A stretch of 64,000 nucleotides of DNA from Gimesia sp. (GTDB lineage: Bacteria; Planctomycetota; Planctomycetia; Planctomycetales; Planctomycetaceae): positions 248,001-312,000 of the forward strand of contig NZ_JAVJSQ010000006.1 in NCBI RefSeq assembly GCF_040219335.1, read 5' to 3'. A program made the translations under genes and the position numbers. The notes beneath the pieces were generated by a model that was not told the origin of the DNA, did not search any database, and was given only the letters and a program-made list of their open reading frames with translations. Below, one piece after another: positions 47,760 to 58,700 of this stretch (positions are counted from its first letter, which is position 1; every line of letters starts with the position of its first letter).

Positions 47760-49220
47760 ATGAGAACTCCCCAAATTGCATTCTTTGTAGCACTTTTATC
47801 TGTCTCTCTACTGACGCACGATGCCTACTCCCGCGGCGGCCGCGGTGGAGGCGGTGGTGCTCGCGGCGGGGGTGGAGCCCGTGGTGGAGGTGGGTTCAAC
47901 CGGGGCGGAGGCGGGGGGATTTCCCGGCCCAGCCCCTCAATGAGCCGACCTTCGCGTCCCAATGTTTCCCGACCCAGCGGGGGCAACCGCCCCAGCGGTG
48001 GTGGCGGAAATCGACCGAATCTGGGGAATCGTCCAGGCGGCGGCAACCGGCCTGATCTGGGTAACCGCCCCGGGGGAGGCAATCGGCCGAGTGGTGGAAA
48101 CCGTCCTAATCTCGGTAATCGTCCAGGGGGGGGAAACCGCCCCGACTTCAGCAACCGTCCCACCCAGGGACAGTTACAGGACTTTTTGAACCTGCCGGGG
48201 AATGGAGGTGGTAACCGACCTGGCGGAGGAAATCGACCTGAAATCATTAATCGCCCAGGTAGCGGCGATCGGCCCGATGTTGTGAACCGTCCCGGCAGTG
48301 GAAATCGACCGGGGGGAGGAAACGGACCGGAGATCATCAATCGACCTGGTAGTGGAAATCGTCCTGATGTTGTGAATCGTCCGGGAGATGGAAATCGCCC
48401 TGGAGCTGGCAACCGACCTGGGAATCGTCCCGGAAATCGCCCCGGCGACCGTCCCATAAATAACCGTGGTCCCGGTAAGCGGGATATTTCGATTAATCAG
48501 ATCAACAATAACCGTGTTCGCGTGGGTAATAATGTTCGAAATAACTGGAATAACAGACATGTGAACGCCTTTAATCGCGACTGGTGGACTCAGCGTCCCG
48601 GCTGGAATACACCTGCCTGGCGTTATCAGCGTGGCTGGGGACGTTACCCGGCCGGATACTGGTGGCGCCCTGTTACTGCTGTGGCCATGACCTCCTGGTT
48701 CGTGGGCTGGTGGAACACTCCGTCCTATTATGAGTATGGGTCGAACATCTATTACGAGGACAACTCCGTGTATTATGGTGACCAGCCGGTTGCCACTGCG
48801 GACGAATATTATCAGCAGGCCCTGTCTCTGGCTGATTCCGCTCCTCAGGATTCGCAACAGAATGCAGAGGAGACGGACTGGATGCCGTTGGGAGTCTATG
48901 CCATTACGAATGCTGACTCAGAGGAGACCAATATGGTTCTCCAGTTGGCGGTTGACAAGGATGGCGTGATCGCGGGAACGTTCTACAACGACATTTCTGA
49001 TGTCACTCACCCGGTTGAAGGCATGGTTGACAAAGACAACCAACGCGCTTCCTGGCATTTTTCTGATGGCAGCAATCCGGGACTGGTCATGGAGACTGGC
49101 GTTTATAATCTGACACAGGACCAGACCAACGTTCTCGTTCACTTCAATGAAGAGAAGACACAGACCTGGTTGCTGGTACGTCTGCCGGAACCAAAAGGAG
49201 ACGATACTCAGACCAACTGA
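47760..49220 (+). CDS. Secreted Gly/Pro/Arg/Asn-rich repeat protein
   Basis: 486 residues with a signal peptide (ending DAYS). Residues ~22-65 are poly-glycine with Arg; ~65-235 consist of irregular repeats of NRPGGGNRP(D/N)LG and (E/D)IINRPGSGNRPDVV type. A conserved aromatic region follows (NRDWWTQRPGWNTPAWRYQR, WWRPVTAVAMTSWFVGWWNT, then a Tyr-rich segment), and the C-terminal ~110 residues form a beta-rich domain (WMPLGVYAITNADSEETNMV). Such planctomycete proteins are sometimes auto-labelled mu-protocadherin-like; no function is known. AAGGTGG precedes the ATG at 47760. The gene ends 40 nt before a strong terminator. The antisense frame 47825-48457 is a composition artefact. Confidence 0.8.
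   Translation: MRTPQIAFFVALLSVSLLTHDAYSRGGRGGGGGARGGGGARGGGGFNRGGGGGISRPSPSMSRPSRPNVSRPSGGNRPSGGGGNRPNLGNRPGGGNRPDLGNRPGGGNRPSGGNRPNLGNRPGGGNRPDFSNRPTQGQLQDFLNLPGNGGGNRPGGGNRPEIINRPGSGDRPDVVNRPGSGNRPGGGNGPEIINRPGSGNRPDVVNRPGDGNRPGAGNRPGNRPGNRPGDRPINNRGPGKRDISINQINNNRVRVGNNVRNNWNNRHVNAFNRDWWTQRPGWNTPAWRYQRGWGRYPAGYWWRPVTAVAMTSWFVGWWNTPSYYEYGSNIYYEDNSVYYGDQPVATADEYYQQALSLADSAPQDSQQNAEETDWMPLGVYAITNADSEETNMVLQLAVDKDGVIAGTFYNDISDVTHPVEGMVDKDNQRASWHFSDGSNPGLVMETGVYNLTQDQTNVLVHFNEEKTQTWLLVRLPEPKGDDTQTN
47985..48460 (+). repeat. Degenerate GGNRP-encoding DNA repeats inside the glycine-rich gene
   Basis: Short imperfect direct repeats of codons for G-G-G-N-R-P, with variants GNRPDLG, GNRPNLG and RPDVVNRPG, span about 475 bases. 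Three longer copies encode RPEIINRPGSG/RPDVVNRPG (around 48237-48375). Synonymous-codon variation between copies shows that they are old and held at protein level. Such arrays often change length by slippage or recombination. Confidence 0.75.
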
Positions 49221-49259
49221 GTAATGTATCTATCAAGCTGAATTAGCTGACAGGCGTTT

Positions 49260-49296
49260 GCCCCCTGAAATCTACGGATCTCAGGGGGCTTTTTTT
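49260..49296 (+). terminator. Strong rho-independent terminator
   Basis: GCCCCCTGA (49260-49268) pairs with TCAGGGGGC (49281-49289); after one mismatch the stem continues (ATC/GAT) to a TACG loop, and seven T residues follow (49290-49296). It lies 39 nt after the glycine-rich gene and ends that transcript, separating it from the giant gene. Confidence 0.92.
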
Positions 49297-49701
49297 ATTT
49301 ACCATCAGATCGTCCTGAGCCGTACATACTGCAACAGGCTCAGCAGGCCGTCGCACTTGTGCACTTCAGGACGAATTAGTCTTGGCAGGTATGATAAATT
49401 GTATCCTGAATTCATGTTGAAATAGGATAAATGCGCATGTGTCGACTGTATCAATAAAAATGAAAAATAGGTTATTTAGGATTAGTTAGGGTGGTAATGT
49501 ATCCTGTGATTGGATATGGATAGAGTATTGATATGTGTATACATGTTCTAAATGTTCATTCAGGTTATTTTCTGTAACTGACTAGTTGTATGTCACTTAA
49601 AGGAATGTCCAAACAGGGGATCTGCGGGCCAGTTTGAATCCCGGCTGAAATCGCATCCCAATTTAACTTACTAAGATCTCACTGACTGAGGAGTTGACAG
49701 G
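49297..49701. other. AT-rich leader region before the giant gene
   Basis: About 400 bases with no gene. The section 49390-49600 is clearly richer in A/T than its surroundings and likely contains the promoter and 5' leader of the giant gene. It has TATCCT/AGGATA (49402-49407 and 49424-49429) and TATCC/GGATA (49500-49504 and 49512-49516) inverted repeats. GAGGAG at 49688-49693 is the ribosome-binding site, 8 nt from the ATG at 49702. Confidence 0.5.
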
Positions 49702-52700
49702 ATGCTGCTTACGAACTGGCTGGGTAATCTTACGTCCCGTATTTTGAAACGCCCGGTTTATCGCTCACGTGAACGGCGTTCCCTGCGTCGACGCTGGAAT
49801 TCGATTGTCACAAACAGGATTTCGACAGCAGAAGCGCTGGAAGACCGCACATTGCTCACCTCCCTCTTTCAGGGGGAATTGCTGCCCGACGCTGCAACAA
49901 ATCCCGGGCACCTGGATTTGACCGGCCAGGCAGTTGCCGTTGATGGTGACTGGATGGTGGTGGGAGCGCCTGAAGCAGATACGTCACAAGGTGTCGATAG
50001 CGGGGCGGTTTATATATATGTCCGCAATGATGCCAATACGCCTGACAACGAAACCGATGATACATGGGATTTTCATTCGACTCTCCTTACTCCCAGTTCG
50101 TCCAATCCTGAGTACGATAAATTCGGTACAGCAGTCGACATCGACGGGGACTTAATCATTGTAGGATCCCCTTTTGCTACAGATGGAGACAGTCCCAGCT
50201 CGGCATATATTTTTACACGCATGGATTCTGGTACCTTCAATGATTTGACAGACGATGTGTGGAGTTATACGACGACTCTGTCCAGGTCTGAGGATATGGA
50301 GCCTCTGGGACAGGAAGGGTTTGGAAACGCTGTCGCCATTAAAGGCAACACTGCTGTCCTGGGAGTCCATTCTGATCGAAGTTTTGGATACCCCCTGGGA
50401 GCCACTTATGTTTTTTCAACTGACGATTCCTGGAGCTCTCATTCTGTTAATACACTGCGTGCTTCCGACGGAACGGGTGATGACTGGTTCGGTAACTCTG
50501 TCTCAGTGACTGAGGATGGCAATACAATCATCGTCGGTTCTTATAGAGATGATTCAAGTACTGGTGCAGTTTATTTCTATAGTCGAGATCGTATGGGTAC
50601 GTCTCAAGTTTCAGATGACAGCTGGAGTGAAACTCAGAAAGTCTCTGCAAATGTAGCGGGTTCTCAATTCGGCTGGGCGGTAGATATCGACGGAAATACT
50701 GCAATCGTTGGAGCTAATTATCGTCCGGATCCAGTCAATGCAGGGTCAGCGTACATCCTGGAAGCAGACGAGTTCAACAATTGGGGGATTGTTGCTGAAT
50801 TGCGAGCCGCTGATGCGGCCCAATATGAACAGTACGGATATTCGGTTTCCATCAGCGGAAATCTGGCTGTCGTCGGAAATGTATTTGATGATGATCTTAT
50901 ATCCAATGCAGGGTCGGTTTACATTTATAATGGAGCAGGAGGCTGGACGTCAGCGCCCGTACAGAAAATTTATCCCTCGAATCCGACACTCCACACTAAT
51001 TTTGGAAGAAGCGTTTCCATCAGTGGTGACACCATCGTAGTCGGTGCCAACGCACACGAGCATGATTTTGGCGGAACGACGGGTATCGTAAAAACGGGTT
51101 CTGCTTATGCGTTTGGCCCATCATCGCCCCTTTCTCCAACCATCTTTGTCGATGATAATTTCAGCAATCCTGTTGTCGGACAGGATCCTGATGGACCTGG
51201 AGGTGCGATTGAATTTGGTTACGATGCCTTCACGCGGATTCAGGATGCGATCGACAAAGTTGCCGATGGAGGAAATATCTACATCGCTCCGGGAACCTAT
51301 CTCGGAAACGCAAACGCGACTTCATCCCGAACCGACAAAGATGTCACACTCGGTATCGGAACCAGCGCTGCCCAGGTTGTCATGCACGGTGATCTGAGTC
51401 TCGATTTTGGCGACACCCTCGATTTCCAGATTGCAGGCAATACCGCCGGTACGAGTTACGATCAGGTCGTCGTGAATGGCAGCGTTTCGATCAATGACAG
51501 CTTCCTGAAATTACAGGACTTTTATAACCCCCTCGAAGGAGATCAGTTCATTCTGATCCAGAATGATGGAACCGATCCTATTGAAGGTGAATTTTTCCTG
51601 GACGGCACACTCACCAGACTCACCGAAGGTTATGAGTTCACCGACTTCATGGGAGTCGCCGGCCAGAGTGCCTATCTGACCTATAAGGGAGGTGACGGCA
51701 ATGACCTGGCGATTGTTGTCGAGGACTCAACGCCACAGGTTTCGCTCCCCTTCAACGGCACAGCAGATCAATACACGCTGAAACTGGTCGGTGAGCATGT
51801 CATCCTCTCTTATGATACAACGGGCGACGTACTCTACAACGTGCCTTTGAGCGCGCTCGGAGGCCCCCTCATCATTGATGGCGAACCAGGTCAGGATGAC
51901 ACACTGACGATTGACCTGACCGGTATCGATGATTCCACGCCACTACAGGTGGTCTTCAATGGTGGCATCGGCGGAAACGATGCGCTTAATCTGACGGGCG
52001 GCGATCTGGTAACCATGAATTACTATTTCGACAACGCCAGTGACGGCAGAATCGCATTGAATACTCCGATGAACGAATTCCTGACCTATACCGGTCTCGA
52101 GCCCATCACGTCGACGGTGGACAGTGAAAATGTGGTTCTCTACTACGATGATTCCAGCGAAACCATCAGCATCACCGATGCCAGCGGCGGGATGACCACG
52201 GTAAATTCCACCGCGGGAGAAATGCTGACCTTCATCGATCCAACCGATGTTCTGCTCATCAATGCGGGCGGTGGTGACGACATTATCAATATCGATTCAC
52301 TGGCAGACAACTACAGTGGTGAGCTGCGCATCGTTGGCGGCGATGATGATGATACATTGAATGTGAACACATCGCTGAGTCTCTCAGCCGACAAATACTT
52401 ACTGCTGACTGCAGAAGATATCAATCTGAACGGTGGCAGTATTACAACCAACGGCTATGTCTGGCAGTCCTATCATGGTGATGTCAACCTGGGAGCCGAT
52501 ACTGTCATCAACAATACCGGCGGCGAGGGAATTTATTTTGACTTTACCGTCAATGGCAGTCACGCTCTGGACGTCACATCCGATGGTTTCGTCGTGTTCT
52601 ATGACGATGTGACCGTAAATGAACTCACGGTGAATGCAGGAACGGTAGCCGGTCAACTGAGTGGTTCCATCAATACCGGTTCCGGCGATGTGGAAATGAC

Positions 52701-55700
52701 TGCGGGAGAAAATATCGCGATCACCAATATCACCACCACCGGTGAAGTACGCTTGACCGCTGTGACTGGTGCCATCGCCGACAACTCGGCAGACGAATCC
52801 AGTAACATCAACGCAGACCGTGCAGTCCTCCGCGCGGGAACCGATATCGGCGGATCCACCGATGACACTCTGGAAACCAGTGTCAACACCCTGGCCGCAT
52901 CCGTTGCGAATGGAAATATTGAAATTGTCAACACAGGCGCCCTTGAGATCGGCACCGTCGATTCCTTAGACGGAGTCACCGCTACCAACGGCAACGTTAT
53001 CATTACAGCCGCCAGCCCGCTGACAGTCAATCAGACCATCAGTGGCGATTCGGTCACACTGACCACCATCGACAGCGCAGCCGCAGGCGATAATCTGACA
53101 ATCAACGCCGACATCAGCAGTACGGTCAGTGACATCACACTCAACTCAGGCGACGACTTCACCCTGTCCGCCCTGGCAACTCTGACCTCCAGCACCACGA
53201 TCAACATCAACGTCGACCCCAGCGCCGGAGATCCGGATACCGCTGGCAGCACGGTCGACCTGCTCGGAGACGTTTCCGCGACAGGAACCACCATCACAGG
53301 CGGAGACAACACAGACACGTTCAACATCACCCCCAGCGCGAATTCACCCATCAGTGTAGTGGGCGGTAATCCCGCTGTGTCTCCCGGTGACACGTTGACC
53401 TACCTCACTCCTGCAAGTGAAACAACGACTTTCACTCCCATCGATTCAGACGGAGGAACCATCAGCGTCACTGGTGGTTCTGCGGATGTCACTTTTGATG
53501 AAATCGAAAACATGACGATGAGTGGGGCATCGAGTCTGGTTGTAAACGGCACGTTTAACAGTGACGTGCTGACGATCACGGCCACCAATTCGAATTCGGG
53601 AACTTACCAGTTAAATAATGGCCCAGTTGTTCAATTCTCGAATATTACGGAATTTACATTCAACGCTCAGCAAGGACTCGATCGACTCGACATCATCAAT
53701 CCTACAGGAGGTGTCTTCGATCCCGTTAACGGCTTGACCTACAATGCCAACACCGGAACCATTCAGATTATGGGTGGGCAGGCGACAACAGTCGAACACC
53801 GAATGTCCAGCAGTACGAACGGCAGCCTGTTCTACGATGGGGAAAGTACCGCCACGATCAAATATAATGGGGTCGGCTCCGTCTTTGCCGTAAACGATCA
53901 GGTATCGGTCACAGATCGAATTCTCACTTATAATACAGGTGACGAAGATTTCATCATTTCTGACGGTGAATTTGTAGTGTCAACCACCGTAGATTCAGAC
54001 GGCGGTCCTTCTGTTTCATTCTCATCGCCAACTGGTTCACTGACCATCAACACGACGGTAGGCGCTGATACGTTGACCTTCTATGACCTGGCACTAGATT
54101 TCGATGCCGACCTGAATATTAATGGGGGAACCGTTGAATTTATTAGAGACCTGGATCTCAATTCGGGTGATTTGAATCTGGATGTTGACAGTGTGGAAAT
54201 TGCTGCAGCCTTGTCTACGACAGGCAATGTCAACATCCAGGCGACATCTGAAATTCAGATGCTCGCATCTTCCTTTGTTGGCAGCATCGATGCGGGAGCA
54301 GGTGACATTATCCTGACCGGGGGCTGGATCCAGTTGAGAAGCTTGAGCACAACAGGAAATGTCTCACTCACAGCAAATACGACAGCCATTTATGATTCCA
54401 ACGGCGGTTCCGTTAACATTACCGCCGACCAGGTCGCATTACGCAGTGTTACCGGCTCGGAAGGTCTCGAGATCAACGCCAATACACTGGCAGCATCTGC
54501 TGATTCCGGCAACTTGAGTTTCGTCAATTCAGGCGACCTCATCATCGGAACCGTCGATGGACTCTCAGGCCTCACCGCCAGCGAAGGTCTTGTCAATGTA
54601 ATCGCAAATGGTGCACTGATAGTTAACGATGCTGTCTATGCTATTGACGCAGTCGATCTGATGACTGGTGACACATACAACTCGGGCGAAGATCTGACGA
54701 TTAATGCCGATGTTACCAGCTATTCCGCTATTGTCACTCTCTCCGCTGCTGATATTCTGACAATTGCCACCGGAAGCACTGTCAGTGGCGGCGAAGTGCA
54801 AATGTTGATCGATGCTGGCTTACCAGGATCCAACGACACTGCCGGGGGAACGGCCAATATAAACGGTACTCTACTCGGTTCTACCTTGGAATTGCGCGGT
54901 GGAAACCACGATGACACGGTCATCATTGACAGCAATGGCGGAACGAATAATGACGGAGGAACTCTGGATGTATTCGACTTCCCCTTCACTTTCTATGGGT
55001 TTTTAGGATTCGACTCCTTCATCCTGGATGACTCAGGGGATACCACCGGCGATATTATTGAGATCCAGGATCTGGCTCCTGGTTCAGGTCTGATCAGAGG
55101 AATGGCATCGCCGGGCATCGACATTACTTACGATTCCGGCGTGGATCAGGTGACCCTGGCAACTGGTAGCGGCGCTGATGAGATTACTCTCACTCCCAAC
55201 ACTGTTACCGCCTTCAATATTCTCGGTGGCGATCCGACTATAGCCCCGGGCGATACGCTGACTTACGTCACCCCCGCAGGGGAAATCGGACTCTTAACCC
55301 CCGATGGACCGGATGGGGGTACGATCACAATCGTAGACGACATCGTCGGCTATAAGGATGTTGTGTTCGATGAAATTGAAACCACACTCGTTACCGAAAA
55401 CCTGACCATCGAGGGAACCTTGGGCGATGATGAAATGATTATTACCGCGACCGATGCCAATTCCGGCACCTATCAGTTGAATGGCGGTGCGATCATCGCA
55501 TTCAACAATCTGACTGATCTGACCTTCTATGGTCTCGACGGCGATGATCGCCTGGTGATTAACAATCCCACCGGCGGACTGTTCAATCCCGTTGATGGCG
55601 TGATCTTCAACGGTGGTACCGGCGGAGAAACGAACGGTGATACACTCGAGGTTCTGGGGGGGACGGCAGGAACCGTCGAACATCGCTTTGTGAATGATAA

Positions 55701-58700
55701 TGAAGGAGCCATTCATTACGACGGCCAGTTGAATGCAACGATTGTCTATACCGGCCTGGAACCAATCATTGACACCATTGAGGCTACCAGCCGTGAGTTC
55801 CACTACTCCGACTCTTCAGAAACGATCACCCTCACCGATGCAGGAGGTGGTCAATCCACCATTGATTCAACAGCTGGTGAGCTGGTGACCTTCGTTAATC
55901 CAACCAGCTTCTTAAAACTCTTCTCTGGTGGCGGGAGCGATATCATTAATATCGATTCCCTGGGCATTGTCCAGCTGGCACCGATCGCGTTTGAAATCGA
56001 TGCCGGCGCGGGAAATGATACCGTCAACGTCGGTTCGAATATCGCCGAAGGCCCCTTCGCAATCACAGGTTCGCTGACACTTAAAGGGGGTGAGGGAGAC
56101 GATACCTTCAATCTCGATTCCCTGGCCGCAGATCTGAATTTGAACCTGACCATCAATGGTCAGGACGGCGCCAACGACATTGTGAATGTCAATTCGCCAG
56201 TGTCCCTCACATCAACAACCCCGATTACCTTTAACACAGAAACCATCAACTTAAACGGCGGCAGCATCACCAGCGCTGGCAGCCAGTATTACTCCGGCAA
56301 TGTTTTTCTGGGTGACGATACGACAATCGATGCCGGCGACCAGCTCTTCCTGGAAGGAACCGTAAACGGTGCCTTTACTCTGGATGTCTCCGCCATCAGT
56401 CTGATTGCTCTCTTTGAGGACATCACCACGAGTGGTCTGACGGCGAGTTCCGGTGCCTTTTTCAATATGGAGTCAGACGTTGAGATTAATGCAGGGGCAG
56501 GAGATATCTCCTTAACTGCAGTTGCCCCGATCGGTCTCGCTTCACTCACGACAACCGGAGATGTTGATATCACCTCTGTCAATGGCAGTATCTATGATAT
56601 TAACGGCGATGCCAACAACATCACTGCGAACCACGCAGCACTCCGGGCGCAGGGAAACATTTACGAAAACTCGGACTATCTGAATACCCAGGTCAATACC
56701 CTGGCTGCCATTTCTAACACGGGTGATATTCTCATCGAAAATACCGGTAATATGGAAATCGGTTCATTCGATGGGCTCCTGGGGCTGAGTGCGACTCAGG
56801 GAACCATAACGGTCAAGAACACGGGAGCGATTTCCGTAACCGAAAATATCTCTGCACGAGATGAAGTCTCTCTGGATAGCGGTGACATCGCGGGGGCCAA
56901 CGAAGATCTGTCGATCACAAACGGCGCAACGGTACAATCGACCAACAGTAATATTTATCTATTCGCCGGCGATGACTTCCTGCTGGACGCCACTTCCTCA
57001 ATTTCGGCCTCGACGACACTTGGAATCCATATGGATACCTATGGCGCAGAAGACCCGGAAGCCGAAGGGGGCGTATTGAGTCTCCTGGGTATCGTTGCCA
57101 GCAGCTCTGATGTGAATCTGTATGGTGGCTCTGGTGAAGATACTTTCAATGTCACTCCCAGCATGGGTACCATTCTCAGGGTTGATGCAGGATTTCCGAT
57201 GGTGCCTGCAGCACCCGGAGATACATTTAATTACATTCCCCATCCGGGACAAGGTTCTCTCATCTCCTTAAGTGATGAGGACAGTGGCGTCATTTCCGCA
57301 ACAGGTGGATACTCAACAGTCTTTTTCAATAACATTGAGAGTGTCTCCATGAGTGGCGATGTCAGAGTCAATGGTAGTTCGCTATCGGATGATGAATTGA
57401 CGCTCAACGCCACCGGATCCGATTCAGGAGTCCTCGAAGTCGTTCGGGGAGTTGCCAACTATCCTGCGGTTACACTGACGAACATTACCGATTTCACTTT
57501 CAATGGAAATGGTGGTGACGATACATTTACAATCATCAATCCAACAGGCAGCCTGTTCGCCCCCGTCAATGGAATCACCTTCAACGGTGGCACCGGCGAT
57601 GAAACAAACGGAGACAAACTCGAAATCCTGGGCGGTTCGGCAACGAGCGTCGAACACAGTTTCACCAACGACAGTGATGGCACTGTTTTCTACAATGGCG
57701 CAGCAACAGCCACGATCACTTACACAGGCCTCGAGCCGATCATCGACACCATTATCGCTGCAGATCGAGTCTTCACCTTTACCGCAGGAATAGAGACGAT
57801 TTCGGTCAATGATGCAGGTCCGGCTGGTCAGACTCTCATTGATTCCACATTCGGTGAATCCGTCAGATTCGTGAATCCCACGGAATCTCTGACCATCAAC
57901 AGCAATGTTGGAGCCGATACCATCGAAATCAATGGTCTGGATGCGGCCTTTGATGCTGATCTCACCGTGGATGTCGGGGTCATCGAAGTGAATGGCGCGA
58001 TCGATATTGGCTCTGGTGAATTGCTCTTTGATGCGGGGATCGTATTTATCGATGACGCCATCACAACAACCGGCAATGTTACGATCGAAACAAACTCGTC
58101 GCTCATTATGTATGCGACCGGGAGTATCGATGCGGGAGCCAGCTCTATTGACTTGACTGGCAGCCTGGTTCGAATTGGAGAGATCAATACAACAGGCGAT
58201 GTCAGCGTCACCGCCACCATCAGCGGTATTTTTGACAGCAATGGACTGGCCAATAATATTACCGCGAATAACGTTGTTTTACGAAGTGCCTCGGCAATCG
58301 GTTCAACCGGATCCATGGGCGCTGACCGCATTGATTTGCAGGTGAATGCAATCGCTGCCACCGCAGACTATCACATTGCGATCATTAACACTGGATCGTT
58401 AAATATCGGTACGGTGGATGGATTATCCGGTCTCAAATCCAACACAGGCATCGTTTCAGTTCACTCTTCTGAATTCTTAAATGTGAACGAAACAATTGAG
58501 GCCGAGGAAGCGGTATTCTTAACAGTCGACGATAGCGCCGCAGCAGCGAATGACCTCACAATCAATGCGGATATCACCAGCCACGCAGCGAACATCAATC
58601 TGACTGCGGGAGACATCTTAAATCTCACAAACGGGGTCACACTGAATGCAGCGACCAGTATGTATTTCTACATTGACACGGGAACGAACCCTTCCGGCTT

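Noticed and set aside
47825-48457. 210-codon minus-strand frame with GRFPPPGR-type repeats
   Set aside because: It is the complement of the Gly/Arg/Asn/Pro-repeat region; its regularity is a by-product of the sense repeats.
47985-48460. Short regular repeats considered as a possible CRISPR array
   Set aside because: Repeats are contiguous, in frame and codon-periodic with no spacer structure, and no cas genes are in the window.
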